DNA of 64,000 bases from Clostridium sp. Marseille-Q2269 (GCF_943736985.1 NZ_CALSFS010000006.1:62001-126000); one strand, 5' to 3'; counted from the first letter of the stretch, positions 28,301 through 36,595 are shown. The notes: generated from the sequence alone by a model not told the origin. Numbers and translations are program-made.

Positions 28301-28712
28301 TATAGATGATTTTAAATGGATGAAAGCTTTTGCCTTAAGGTCTGAAGATGAACTTTCTGATTTGGATGAAAATAATGCAAGATTATATACATTCATTAAT
28401 ATGCCTATTGAAATTAAAGTCTCATCAAAATCAATAAAAGATGGTGTATTAACTATAGATAATCCTTTAACAGGATTGAATGATGAACCAGTACTTCAAG
28501 ATGAATATAATAATGAAGGCAAAATAAATAACAATATTACATTTAAATCTGATAAGATAGAAATTAAAATGGATGATCCATCTGTTGCTTCACTAGAAAT
28601 AAAATATCCAATATATACAGAGAATTCTGCAATAGTATTTGGTCATAATAATTTTCTACAATCTCCTAGTATTGAAGGAACAGTAGTTTTGAATATAAAA
28701 ATAGAAAAATAA
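25362..28712 (+). CDS. Cell-wall-anchored CWB2 plus leucine-rich-repeat surface protein
   Basis: 1116 residues, AAGGAGG before ATG. A signal peptide (1-29) ends in TVKA. Three cell-wall-binding type 2 repeats cover about 36-130, 133-230 and 233-328 (GNDRYETAANVAK, GKTRFETNIAIA, GATRFETNINIM); in C. difficile Cwp proteins three such units bind the anionic wall polymer. A charged linker (about 330-365, EEKPNESEKGEKH) leads to a cap helix and two blocks of internalin-like leucine-rich repeats, about 410-560 and 820-960 (NLEKLDLSENKISDLSPL; LEALLINNNNIKDITPL). The C-terminal 150 residues are not recognised. It is probably an S-layer-associated adhesin or binding protein. A detached Ig-like fragment lies right after the stop. 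Confidence 0.88.
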   Translation: MNNKGRKALASATVVGLFLSTIVAGTVKAAPGDVNRIQGNDRYETAANVAKANWKGEADNVIIASGNGYADSLSASVLAKKLNAPIILTTASELNSNSKSALETLKPKNVYVIGGNASVSHVVRDGLKKQYKVIELGGKTRFETNIAIANHLVDKLGVKAENVMVINGNDGFSDALSVAPVAAAKEQILLIIGKDGSTADLAANFIKKHNSKVTVIGTEGVVPTTVYNKLGATERVKGGATRFETNINIMKRFKLNADKIYVANATGNGYADALVASAIAGKTGSVLILTDRPGTNGTKNAVNYIKENKTDKTEVQALGGNFVIPEEIFNEIKDVIKPHNEEKPNESEKGEKHNNTVAKGKIVNIHDVKLKEVLNHALGQYRKPNDEITKEEMESLKELSSDYLSIIDKTGQGSRGISDLTGLEYAINLEKLDLSENKISDLSPLRNSTKIKWLELDRNYITDLSPLSKMTALEHLNIYNNEDIVDLNPISKLTTIKWIDMHHCSRSEAPLNVEVLKNLTNLEYLSFETNKITDLSFAKSLPNLKTLSCNNTFVTDLAPVQDLAIYAFNDWSGERFFNMFGQKLNTLFNIKTNANGGEYRFKSPVKNYERYKAHIEKTLKESGEEAKVPAVDANNVNVDYLHFDFDHTTNEVVVKVDPNKTNKPRKYKVEVLLEYGMYSLRENFQIVQDAKKSISNLDEEPIKMSESTRNFYLDLFNKYNKYDKKYTNVVDDMASSYKALPNDHIFTIGDMKKLKKFYDSEYALTPELVAPLNYATNLENFEVLLDDKNLVRNVENFDFLKNCKKLKVLYYMNNGLTYAKDEKSQIKDITAIASLTNLQDLRINMTTLEDVTPISNLKLKYLVLPDNCIKEVNSTIGKITTLERLDIENNQVSDISEFKNLVNLRSSYLYNNKLTDIGSLSQLHKLEALLINNNNIKDITPLKNLSLKRLYANGNPLPSNYMDIVKKFLKVNTLKVGDISIDDFKWMKAFALRSEDELSDLDENNARLYTFINMPIEIKVSSKSIKDGVLTIDNPLTGLNDEPVLQDEYNNEGKINNNITFKSDKIEIKMDDPSVASLEIKYPIYTENSAIVFGHNNFLQSPSIEGTVVLNIKIEK

Positions 28713-28951
28713 GTTTTAATAGAGCGTTAAATTCACAAAATTTAAAAGATCAAGTATATATAATGGATAGTTTTTTTAATAAATTATCTGATATAAATGT
28801 GAATATAGATCAAGGGAAAAATGTTATAGTAACTAAAAAAGATCCATATAAAAAAGGTGGATTGTATTACTTGGTTATTAGTAAACCTGCTAAAGACATA
28901 AGGGGTAAACAAATAAAAGAACCAATTGTAATGAAATTTAAAGTTTATTAA
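28707..28951 (+). pseudogene. Detached C-terminal Ig-like (SbsA-type) domain fragment
   Basis: A frame beginning at the end of the preceding gene, in a different phase, reads FNRALNSQNLKDQVYI and ends YLVISKPAKDIRGKQIKEP..MKFKVY. This is the pattern of SbsA/Big-type Ig-like domains that close many clostridial CWB2 proteins (vYv...Y..gg.YyLvIsk.ikD..Gk.lkepi.mkF.v). No ribosome binding site precedes the ATG at 28763. It is best read as the leftover end of a longer or neighbouring wall protein, lost by frameshift or recombination. Confidence 0.65.
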
Positions 28952-29091
28952 GAAACTTATACTAAAATTCTAATATAACTAGCACAATATATTAATATAG
29001 TATATATTGCTGAAAGAGTTAGTTAATTGTAAAGATCTGATATTAAAGTTTATCTGTAATATATTTAGGAATAAGGGAAAGTAGGTTGAAT

Positions 29092-29562
29092 ATGATTTTT
29101 ATAAAAATCCCGGGGAAATATAGTATTAATATTAAAAATATTGTTTTTGATTATAATGGCACTTTAGCGGAAGATGGAATTATGACCACTAATACAAAAG
29201 AAAATTTAAAAAGAATAAGTGAAAAACTAAATGTATACATAATAACTGCAGATACCTATGGTAATGTAAAAAAACAATGCCAGGGATTACCTATTAGTAT
29301 AGAAACTTTCCCAAAAGGTAGTGCTACATTGTACAAAAGAATTTTTGTGGAAAAATTAGGACCAGAAGAGACCATGGTAATAGGTAATGGTATGAATGAT
29401 ATAGAAATGTTTAAGACAGCTGTTCTTTCTGTGGCTGTAATAGGAGAAGAGGGTTGTGCAGGAAAACTAATAACTCAATCGGATATAGTAGTTAATAAAA
29501 TAGAAAGCGTATTTTCTATGATTTACAATACTAATAGAATAGTTGCAACTCTTAGAGATTAG
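29092..29562 (+). CDS. HAD-family hydrolase (soluble P-type ATPase-like phosphatase)
   Basis: 156 residues from ATG 29092 (AAGTAGG six bases upstream). Motif I is IVFDYNGTLAEDG, with Asn in place of the usual second Asp of DxDGT, as in P-type ATPase-like soluble members. Motif II is YIITADTYG and motif IV is MVIGNGMNDIEMF. No cap domain is present, as expected for this small subgroup. It probably dephosphorylates a small molecule or protein; the substrate is unknown. It is transcribed alone. Confidence 0.8.
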   Translation: MIFIKIPGKYSINIKNIVFDYNGTLAEDGIMTTNTKENLKRISEKLNVYIITADTYGNVKKQCQGLPISIETFPKGSATLYKRIFVEKLGPEETMVIGNGMNDIEMFKTAVLSVAVIGEEGCAGKLITQSDIVVNKIESVFSMIYNTNRIVATLRD

Positions 29563-29697
29563 GTTTTGTGTTAAGAAATTATATATTAATTACATACAGA
29601 ATGATAATATGGATTAATTACTTGTCTGTTTTATTGTATGTAAATATCTTATTGGCTTGAAAAACTCTATAAAAATAAATTCATCTTATGAAATTGA

Positions 29698-29759
29698 TAA
29701 AAAATAAGAACTATGAAATAAATTGTATAATTCCATATTTCATAGTTCTTATTTTTTTA
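29698..29759 (+). terminator. Long A/T-rich terminator hairpin
   Basis: AAATAAGAACTATGAAATA (29702-29720) pairs with TATTTCATAGTTCTTATTT (29736-29754), followed by more T. It lies 140 bases beyond the HAD gene. The rest of 29760-29998 is featureless AT-rich sequence. Confidence 0.75.
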
Positions 29760-29998
29760 CATTTAATTTGTGTTTTAAATTCAGAAAAATTATTCAATTT
29801 AATTTTATAGTATATTTACATACTAACTTTATTATTAAATTTTTTATTTGTAGAAAAAGTTCGGTTTTTAACACACTTCACTACTATGATTAGTAACATT
29901 TTAGAACCTAAAAATTAGTAAAAATAAGACAAGTTTATTGACAAAAATAAAGTTTAGATGCTTGAAAATAACTTATGTATTAAATATTGGTAAAAATG

Positions 29999-30028
29999 TT
30001 GACAGTTTCCTGTGAAAAACATTATAAT
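29999..30028 (+). promoter_or_regulatory. Sigma-A promoter of the amino acid permease gene
   Basis: TTGACA, 18 bases, TATAAT. The leader to the ATG at 30149 is about 115 bases and holds the dyad AAGTT-GT-AACTT (about 30060-30071), a possible operator. Confidence 0.75.
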
Positions 30029-30148
30029 AAAGTAACAACATAACTAACGGATGAGTTGCAAGTTGTAACTTATGGACTTTAATATATTAAATATATTGTT
30101 ATAAAATTTAAAATTTAAGTTATATTGATCAAAGGGGGATCATTTATC

Positions 30149-31600
30149 ATGTCTAAGGAAAATGACGTCAGTAGTAATAATCAAAATTTTGAAAGGGTTC
30201 TATCGAAAAAAGATATTATGGCCTTAGCTTTTGGAGCTATGATCGGCTGGGGGTGGGTCGTATTAACAGGCCAATGGATAAAGACAGCAGGAAGCATAGG
30301 TTCTATACTAGCATTTGTAACAGGTGGAATAATGGTACTATTTGTAGGACTTACTTATGCAGAGCTTACATCTGCTATGCCAAAGTGCGGGGGAGATTTA
30401 GTATTTAGTTATAGGGCATTAGGAAAAACTGCTGCTTTTATATGTACTTGGGGTATGATTTTAGGATATATATCTGTTGTATCCTTTGAAGCGGTTGCAT
30501 TTCCTTCAGTACTTGAGAATTTATTTTCAGTTTCTTATTTAAAGGGTTATATGTATACTATTGCAGGATATGATATATATGCTTCTTGGGCATTAATAGG
30601 ATCTGTAAGTGCTATAATAATAACTATAGTAAATTATTTTGGAGCAAAACCAGCGGCGGTTATGCAAAGTGTAGTAACATTTATGATTGCTTGTGTAGGA
30701 ATTGCATTATTTACAGGAAGCTTATTTAATGGTAATATACAAAACTTATCACCTGCATTTGTTTCAGGTACTTCAGGGAAAGGGATTTTAGCAGTAGCTA
30801 TAATGACTCCTTTTATGTATGTAGGTTTTGATGTAATACCACAGGCGGCAGAGGAAATAAATGTACCCTTCAAAAAGATAGGAAAAATAATAATTTTATC
30901 AGTAATTATGGCAGTAATCTGGTATGCTATGATAATTTATAGTACATCAGTAGCATTAAATTCTAATGAAATAGCTAGTTCTAAATTAGTAGCTGCAGAT
31001 GCTATGCAAAAGCTTTTTGGAGGTAGTGTAGTAGCAGCAAAAATATTGATATTAGCTGGTATAGGCGGTATTTTAACTAGTTGGAATTCTTTCTTTATGG
31101 GTGGAAGCAGAGCCATATATTCTATGGCAGAGGCAGGAATGTTACCAAAATTTTTAGCAAAAATACATCCTAAATACAAAACACCAACTAATGCTATAAT
31201 ATTAATAGGGCTAGTATCAAGTATTGCTCCATTTTTCGGTGAGAATATGTTAGTTTGGCTTAGCAACTCAGGTGGATTTGGTATATTGATATCTTATTTA
31301 CTTGTATCCATATCCTTCTTAGTATTAAGAAAGAAAGAACCTAATATGGAAAGACCTTATGAAGTGAAGCATCCTAAGTTTGTAGGGGTTATGGCTATAG
31401 TATTATGTGGAGCAATGCTTATGATGTTTATGCCAGGGTTACCATCAGGACTTAGTTGGCCTTATGAATGGGGAATAATATTAGTATGGTTTTTACTTGG
31501 AGGTATATTCTATACAGTTGCAAACAATAAAGCTAAAAGTGAAAATGTCATTGGAGAATATGGAGAAAATTACTATGCTGATAAAAAAGTTGGTAGCTAA
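30149..31600 (+). CDS. APC-family amino acid permease
   Basis: 483 residues from ATG 30149 (AAAGGGGG upstream); a TTG further upstream would precede that site. Twelve or more helices. The APC opening is KKDIMALAFGAMIGWGWVVLTG, followed by GLTYAELTSAMPKCGGDLVF and later TPFMYVGFDVIPQAAEEI, all typical of the amino acid/polyamine/organocation superfamily. The substrate is unknown; an amino acid is likely, since proteolytic clostridia live on peptides. It is a single gene with its own promoter; a short A/T hairpin and a MITE-like repeat follow. Confidence 0.88.
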   Translation: MSKENDVSSNNQNFERVLSKKDIMALAFGAMIGWGWVVLTGQWIKTAGSIGSILAFVTGGIMVLFVGLTYAELTSAMPKCGGDLVFSYRALGKTAAFICTWGMILGYISVVSFEAVAFPSVLENLFSVSYLKGYMYTIAGYDIYASWALIGSVSAIIITIVNYFGAKPAAVMQSVVTFMIACVGIALFTGSLFNGNIQNLSPAFVSGTSGKGILAVAIMTPFMYVGFDVIPQAAEEINVPFKKIGKIIILSVIMAVIWYAMIIYSTSVALNSNEIASSKLVAADAMQKLFGGSVVAAKILILAGIGGILTSWNSFFMGGSRAIYSMAEAGMLPKFLAKIHPKYKTPTNAIILIGLVSSIAPFFGENMLVWLSNSGGFGILISYLLVSISFLVLRKKEPNMERPYEVKHPKFVGVMAIVLCGAMLMMFMPGLPSGLSWPYEWGIILVWFLLGGIFYTVANNKAKSENVIGEYGENYYADKKVGS

Positions 31601-31741
31601 TATTTAGTAATCAATATAACTATAATTAATTTATAAATAGATAACAAATAAAATAAAAAAGAAAATAAATTTAATTTATTTTTTATAAATACAATTTAAA
31701 TAAGTGTAGTCTCAATGTTAAGCTTTATTTCAAATTAAAAA

Positions 31742-31836
31742 GGGCTGTAGCATTAAAGAATTTAAGCATAATATATTGTTTTAGAGTTTAAAGTTAGTAC
31801 AATATATTGTAGCATTTATTCTTAGTGTCACAGCCA
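31742..31836. repeat. MITE-like palindromic repeat, family 2, copy 1
   Basis: Ends GGGCTGTAGCATTAAAGAAT and ATTCTTAGTGTCACAGCC are inverted repeats. The interior holds ATATATTGT and ACAATATATTGT separated by AGTTTAAAGTTA. The element matches 41714-41810 almost base for base. It lies between convergent genes (permease and YhcN/YlaJ) and could also end transcripts. Confidence 0.85.
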
Positions 31837-31931
31837 CTTTTATTTTTATCATTTAACAGGATATTAAAATTATTCTTATAGATTTTTGTCTGTTTAATTT
31901 ATGGATAAGGAAAGTAATATGTACTTTCCTA

Positions 31932-32432
31932 TTATTGAGGAATTATTCTATTAAATATTTCTTTAAATTCATCACCGAATTTTTCCATGCCTTTGTTTTG
32001 TTTCATTCCATCTCCAAGTCTATTTATTCTATCATATATGTCTGCATCAGCTGATACTGCTACATGAGTTATTTCTTTATCTGTCTTTTTTACTGTATCT
32101 TCTACCTTTTTCTTAAGATCATCTGTTATCTTTCCTTCTGAAGAGTTAGGAATACTAACACCTACTAGGGCTCTTTTTTCAGATATAAGTACTCTAGATT
32201 TATCTATACCACCTATTTTTGTTACTTCATTAGCAATTTTTTGTGATCTATTATTTAATTCTTCTGTTTTAGCAGTCATATTATCTTTATTTTCTGTGGC
32301 TTTTTGTTCTGTAGCATTATTATTGGCAGGGGGATTTTGTGCACTTTTATTTGTGCATCCTGTGCCTATAAATAAAGATAAGCTTAATAAAGTAGTGGTA
32401 AATAATAATACTTTTTTATTGTTTTTTATCAT
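31932..32432 (-). CDS. YhcN/YlaJ-family sporulation lipoprotein
   Basis: 166 residues from the ATG at 32432 (GAGGTG upstream). Lipoprotein signal with GTGC at about residues 23-26. A low-complexity Asn/Thr/Lys stretch (about 32-55) precedes the family domain: ANEVTKIGGIDKSRVLIS, RALVGVSI and THVAVSADADIYDRI. In bacilli these lipoproteins sit in the spore inner membrane and help germination. Its presence supports a spore-forming host. Confidence 0.85.
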   Translation of the reverse strand: MIKNNKKVLLFTTTLLSLSLFIGTGCTNKSAQNPPANNNATEQKATENKDNMTAKTEELNNRSQKIANEVTKIGGIDKSRVLISEKRALVGVSIPNSSEGKITDDLKKKVEDTVKKTDKEITHVAVSADADIYDRINRLGDGMKQNKGMEKFGDEFKEIFNRIIPQ

Positions 32433-32628
32433 TGTTATCACCTCAACCTATAGTTTATACAATTTATAGTTTTTTATTTAAAAAATTTAATTTTATTTAA
32501 AAATGGGAAGGTCATATAATATATAAGCTTATCAAAATGTATAACTTTAATTAAAATTAAGTTTGATTTAGAAATTTGTACATATTATAATATAATTTGT
32601 AATATAAATTATATTTGGAGGAATTTAG

Positions 32629-33453
32629 ATGAAAAACCAAAAGGAATTTAATAAAGAAGAAGCTTTAGATATAAAATTATCATTATTAGAAAAAGATCAA
32701 AAAGTAATGTCAAATGTACAAAAGGAAATACTTGAGGAAGAGTTAGATGAATTGCTTCCTATAAAAGAAGGACAAGTTAATGTGGCAGGCATATATGCCT
32801 ATGACCTTAAAGATAAGTATGAAGTGAAAGTTTATTTAAGAAATGGTATGAAAAATGAAATAAATTTTGAAAAAATTCCTTTTAAAATAATAAATTCTAA
32901 AGGAGATCTTTTAGCATCTCAAGTTTTTGATTTAAAATCAATGGGAGATATTGCATCTAATTGTGCTAGACCTTGGATTTTATATTTTGATAAAGAAAAT
33001 GTATTTGTAGATAAAATACCTATGGATGACTGGAAGGTGGTTTTTGACAATTCTTTAAAAGCCCTTAGAAATTTAACAGTAGATATTGAAAATTTGCCAG
33101 ATGAAATTGATAGTGAAAGTAAAAAAGTTTATACTGATTTTTTAGAGGGACTTCCAGCTTTAAAAGAGGGAGAAGTAAGTTTTTCAAAATTTAGTATAGG
33201 TATAAATGAAGATGGATATCTATTAGTTACTATAGTTGTTAGAAATGGGTGTAATAAAGGAATAAATATAGAAAAATTACCTATGACTATTAGAGATGAA
33301 AAGGGAAATTTTGTTGCTTCAGAATCATTTGATTTAAAGGATTTAAAAGTTAGTGCTATGAAAGCTAAAGTATGTAATTTTGCTTTTCCACTTCAAATTA
33401 AAGAAAAAGCAGTTATACCTCTAGATTCATGGCAAATAGAATATAATGTTTAA
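32629..33453 (+). CDS. SLAP-domain protein (two S-layer-type accessory repeats)
   Basis: 274 residues, GGAGG before ATG. No signal peptide, so it is probably cytoplasmic or exported by a non-standard route. Two similar domains of about 95 residues occur at about 45-142 and 178-274, each with LPxxKEGxVxxxxxxxx...VxxRNGxxxxINxEKxPxxI and ASxxFDLK and ending D-x-W. This is the SLAP domain, found in S-layer and accessory Sec-linked proteins of Firmicutes. Its role here is unknown; a lone gene. Confidence 0.75.
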   Translation: MKNQKEFNKEEALDIKLSLLEKDQKVMSNVQKEILEEELDELLPIKEGQVNVAGIYAYDLKDKYEVKVYLRNGMKNEINFEKIPFKIINSKGDLLASQVFDLKSMGDIASNCARPWILYFDKENVFVDKIPMDDWKVVFDNSLKALRNLTVDIENLPDEIDSESKKVYTDFLEGLPALKEGEVSFSKFSIGINEDGYLLVTIVVRNGCNKGINIEKLPMTIRDEKGNFVASESFDLKDLKVSAMKAKVCNFAFPLQIKEKAVIPLDSWQIEYNV

Positions 33454-33794
33454 TGACATAAATAATAAGAAGCCAAAATGTACATAAAAAATTTAGATTT
33501 AACATGATGAATATAAAAAATACACTACGTAAACTGATTTATTTAGCTAGAAGTTCTAAAGATTTGATTTAATTAAAAATTTTTTATCAAGGAAGATTAA
33601 GTCCTTGTAATTATTAACTAACTCATTGACATTTTACAATGAATTACTAATTAGTAAATTTTTAATTTGAATATATTAAGAACTATCAAAGATTATTTAT
33701 TTGTTTATTAGGTGTATTTTTTATTATGTATATATTAAAATTAAATATATTATTTTTAAGCAATTTATATCATTTAAAACAAGAGAGGTATTAA
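33454..33794. other. 341-base intergenic region without recognisable feature
   Basis: AT-rich. AGAGAGGT near 33782 is the ribosome binding site of the next gene. I see no terminator of note, RNA gene or repeat. Confidence 0.5.
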
Positions 33795-34490
33795 ATGGAA
33801 AATATAATTTTAATGGGAGAGAGGCTTCAATATACGCTAAAAACGAAAAAGAGAAAGACTATTTCTATAAAAATTAATAAGAAATTTATTATAGAAGTTA
33901 CAGCACCTTTAGGAAGTAGTGAATATGCAATAGAACAGCTTCTTAAAAAAGAAGAAAAATGGATCATAAAAAAAATTAAAAAACTTAAAGAAGCTGAAAA
34001 TTTTAATGGATATTATTATTTAGGAAAGGTATATAATTTAGAAATTAAAGAAGTAAAATCTTTATATTTTAAACTAGAAGTAAACAATAATAAAATTATC
34101 ATTTATATAAATTCAGGAATTTTACAGGAAAAAAGAGATTCCATAATAAGAAATAATTTAGAAAAATTTTATAAGGAAGAGGCCATAAAAGTATTAAAGG
34201 AAAGAACAGAGTATTATTCTAGTATGTTAGGATTTGGACCAGAAAGTATAGTAGTAAAAAATCAAAAGACATTATGGGGAAGTTGTTCATCTAAGGGTAA
34301 TATAAATTATAATTATAAAATAATTATGGCTCCACTAGAAATTCTTGATTACATAGTAGTTCACGAACTTTGTCATTTAGTACATATGAATCACTCTAAG
34401 GACTTTTGGAATTTAGTTGAAAGTATAATACCTGATTGCAAAGAAAGAAGAAAATGGCTTAAGGAAAATGGGCATAAGTTTAAAATTTAA
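33795..34490 (+). CDS. YgjP-like (DUF45/M48) metallopeptidase
   Basis: 231 residues, AGAGGTA before ATG. The zinc-binding motif VVHELCHLVHMNHSKDFW near the C-terminus gives HExxH plus a third His. KTLWGSCSSKGNINYNYKI is the family signature. Members are cytoplasmic SprT/WLM-like proteases, often next to restriction or DNA-repair genes; here the neighbour is a short SSB gene 71 bases away, probably co-transcribed. Confidence 0.85.
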   Translation: MENIILMGERLQYTLKTKKRKTISIKINKKFIIEVTAPLGSSEYAIEQLLKKEEKWIIKKIKKLKEAENFNGYYYLGKVYNLEIKEVKSLYFKLEVNNNKIIIYINSGILQEKRDSIIRNNLEKFYKEEAIKVLKERTEYYSSMLGFGPESIVVKNQKTLWGSCSSKGNINYNYKIIMAPLEILDYIVVHELCHLVHMNHSKDFWNLVESIIPDCKERRKWLKENGHKFKI

Positions 34491-34561
34491 TATGTATTTT
34501 TGATTATTATCTGAAGCAATGGATATAAATAATAAAAAACGGTTGTTTTGGAGGTAATCAT

Positions 34562-34900
34562 ATGAACAGAGTTATGCTTATAGGAAGATTAACAAAAGAT
34601 GCAGAACTTAAGTATATAGAAGACAGAGATATTTCTTTGTTAAAGTTTGTAATAGCCGTAAATAGATATTACAATAAAGAAAATTCAAAAACAGATTTTA
34701 TACCTATTATTGTTTGGGGAAGACATGCTGAAGCTATACATGAATATATGAAAAAAGGAAAACTAATTAGTGTAGTAGGAAGAATACAAGCTAGAAATTA
34801 TGAAGATAAAAATGGTAATAGAAAATATGGAATAGAAATAGTTTCAAATGAAATAAAATTCTTAGATCCTAAAAAACTGGATAAGGTTGTTAGTAGCTAA
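34562..34900 (+). CDS. ssb: Short single-stranded DNA-binding protein
   Basis: 112 residues. OB fold with the usual MNRVMLIGRLTKDAELKY, FVIAVNRYY, DFIPIIVWGRHAEAI and LISVVGRIQARNYED. It ends at LDPKKLDKVVSS and lacks the acidic linker and DDDIPF-type tip that in the main SSB recruits repair and replication proteins. It is therefore likely a secondary SSB, comparable to SsbB/YwpH used during DNA uptake or recombination, not the essential one. GGAGG precedes the ATG. Confidence 0.9.
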   Translation: MNRVMLIGRLTKDAELKYIEDRDISLLKFVIAVNRYYNKENSKTDFIPIIVWGRHAEAIHEYMKKGKLISVVGRIQARNYEDKNGNRKYGIEIVSNEIKFLDPKKLDKVVSS

Positions 34901-35216
34901 TTGTTAAAATTCACAATGTAGAATTATTATTTTTTAACCCCATATTAAAATTTTACAATATAAAATTATAGATATAGAAGTTAGATGTTTAAAGCTTATA
35001 ATACAAAGGTTAAGTTTCAAAAAGTATATGTCCCTCTATATATTTTTAAATAATATATTTATAAACCTTCTTAATAATTAATTTTTATTTATAAAATTAA
35101 TAGATAAAAATAAAATTGTATATTAAATAAATAATTTTATTTGTTATAAAATTATACTTATATATATATAAATAGTTAAGAAAGTATTTATTATTTAAAA
35201 TTAGTAGGGGGATATA
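34901..35216. other. 316-base intergenic region without recognisable feature
   Basis: Nearly pure A/T with TA runs (35155-35170). No manganese (yybP-ykoY) riboswitch fold could be seen ahead of the MntP-like gene. Confidence 0.45.
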
Positions 35217-35768
35217 ATGGGAATTCAAGAACTTTTTTTTATAGGGTTAGCCCTTTCTTTAGATGCTTTTGGGGTAATACTGTGCATAGGAATAAATAAA
35301 CGTGTTACTTTAAGATCTTGTTTGATTTTTGTTGTTTCATTTGGATTTTTTCAGTTTTTTCTTTCATTTCTAGGTGGATACACAGGTATTATTTTTAATA
35401 AATATATAGTACCTATACCAAAAATTGTAGGTGGAATAATAATAATAATAGTGGGAATATTCATGATATCAGAAGGATTTACTAAAAAAGAGCAGAATAT
35501 ATTTTTAAATAAAAGTATTTATTTTATTTTAGGTGTTTCTGTTAGTATAGATGCTTTGGTTATAGGCTTTACAAGTTTAAGCTGCATTAGTAACTTATTT
35601 TATTTATTTATGGGATCTTTGTTTATAGGATTAATAACTGGGACGGTTTGCAGTCTGGGAGTGATTTTATCTAAATATATTAAAAAGATATCTATAATCT
35701 CTAGTTATGCAGACTATATAGGAGGAGTAATATTAATATTATTTGGATTAAAAATGTTATTTTTTTAA
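35217..35768 (+). CDS. MntP/YtaF-family membrane protein (putative Mn2+ exporter)
   Basis: 183 residues, TAGGGGGA before ATG. Six helices. Two internal repeats each carry a membrane Asp: ALSLDAFGVILCIG (D about 16) and SVSIDALVIGF (D about 112), which is the metal-site pattern of MntP. The sporulation protein YtaF is a close relative, so either name could apply. A Fur-family regulator gene follows 63 bases downstream and could control metal balance with it. Confidence 0.78.
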   Translation: MGIQELFFIGLALSLDAFGVILCIGINKRVTLRSCLIFVVSFGFFQFFLSFLGGYTGIIFNKYIVPIPKIVGGIIIIIVGIFMISEGFTKKEQNIFLNKSIYFILGVSVSIDALVIGFTSLSCISNLFYLFMGSLFIGLITGTVCSLGVILSKYIKKISIISSYADYIGGVILILFGLKMLFF

Positions 35769-35771
35769 AAT

Positions 35772-35830
35772 TGATAATAAGTATTGAGTTATGTTTGATA
35801 ATTATTGTATTATTATCATAAGGTGATAAT
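35772..35830. promoter_or_regulatory. Cluster of Fur-type half-sites before the Fur-family gene
   Basis: TGATAAT occurs at 35772-35778, 35796-35802 and 35824-35830, and its complement ATTATCA at 35812-35818. The Fur operator is built of TGATAAT/ATTATCA halves. Four halves in 59 bases directly ahead of the regulator start, the last next to the start codon, suggest autoregulation. Spacing is not the classic 7-1-7. Confidence 0.5.
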
Positions 35831-35831
35831 T

Positions 35832-36251
35832 ATGATTGAAGAGGAATTATTGAAGAGAAATCATTTAAAGATAACTAAAGGTAGAATAAATATTTTAAAT
35901 ATACTTATAGAATCACCATATTCTTTGGATGTGGAGAGTATATTTAAAAAGTTAAAGGAAAGAAATATAAATTTAGATTTGTCTACTATATATAGAACAT
36001 TAGAAGTTTTTGAAAATAAGGATTTAATAGAAAAATTTGATTTGGGAAATTCAAAATATAATTTTATAATTAAAAGAAAAAAGCATACTCACACTATACA
36101 GTGTAAAGTATGTCATAAAGAAGTACAGATAGAATGCCCTTTATTTCATCTTGATGAAATAGTAAATAAAGAAACTGGATTTTCTAATATTGATCATCAT
36201 TTAAAAATAGAAGGGGTATGTGATAATTGTATAAAGAGAAAAAAGCATTAA
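35832..36251 (+). CDS. Fur-family metal/peroxide-responsive repressor
   Basis: 139 residues from ATG 35832 (AAGGTG upstream; an in-frame TTG at 35805 has none). Winged helix with ITKGRINILN and LDLSTIYRTLEVFE, then the dimer/metal domain with HTHTIQCKVCHKE, IECPLFHLDEIV and VCDNCIKRK. Two CxxC pairs form the structural zinc site. Fur, Zur and PerR subtypes cannot be told apart here. It converges on the next gene, overlapping by four bases. Confidence 0.85.
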   Translation: MIEEELLKRNHLKITKGRINILNILIESPYSLDVESIFKKLKERNINLDLSTIYRTLEVFENKDLIEKFDLGNSKYNFIIKRKKHTHTIQCKVCHKEVQIECPLFHLDEIVNKETGFSNIDHHLKIEGVCDNCIKRKKH

Positions 36252-36595
36252 GGTATATCTGGAGTTTTTTCTTTTAAGTATTTAGAGTTTTCATGCACTT
36301 TTTTTATTTTCCATGTTCCATTTTTCTTTTTAGTAAGAAATAAATTGTAGGATATATTTTTATGTGGAGATTTATCACTGGTTCCATAGACGTTTACAAC
36401 AGCTATATTGCCATCAGAGAAGGTAAGATTAAGAGCACTTATAGAATACATTTTATATTTATTAAAAAAACCATGGGTCATATGTTGTTCTACTACATAA
36501 TTTAAGTCTTTATTTTTGTAAACTTTATATTTATAGCTTATGGGTAGTGATAATAAAAGAAAGATACCTATTATTAATATTAATTTTTTTTTCAA
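36248..36595 (-). CDS. Small exported protein of unknown function
   Basis: 115 residues. A hydrophobic N-terminus (residues 4-20, LILIIGIFLLLSLPIS) looks like a signal or anchor. The rest is a mixed alpha/beta domain ending in LFLTKKKNGTWKIKKVHE, a pattern often seen at the end of NTF2-like/DUF4878 domains. Tail-to-tail with the Fur-family gene. GGAGG is upstream. No clear family. Confidence 0.65.
   Translation of the reverse strand: MKKKLILIIGIFLLLSLPISYKYKVYKNKDLNYVVEQHMTHGFFNKYKMYSISALNLTFSDGNIAVVNVYGTSDKSPHKNISYNLFLTKKKNGTWKIKKVHENSKYLKEKTPDIP

Noticed and set aside
34901-35216. Manganese riboswitch ahead of the MntP-like gene
   Set aside because: No GC-rich conserved loops could be found in this nearly pure A/T stretch.
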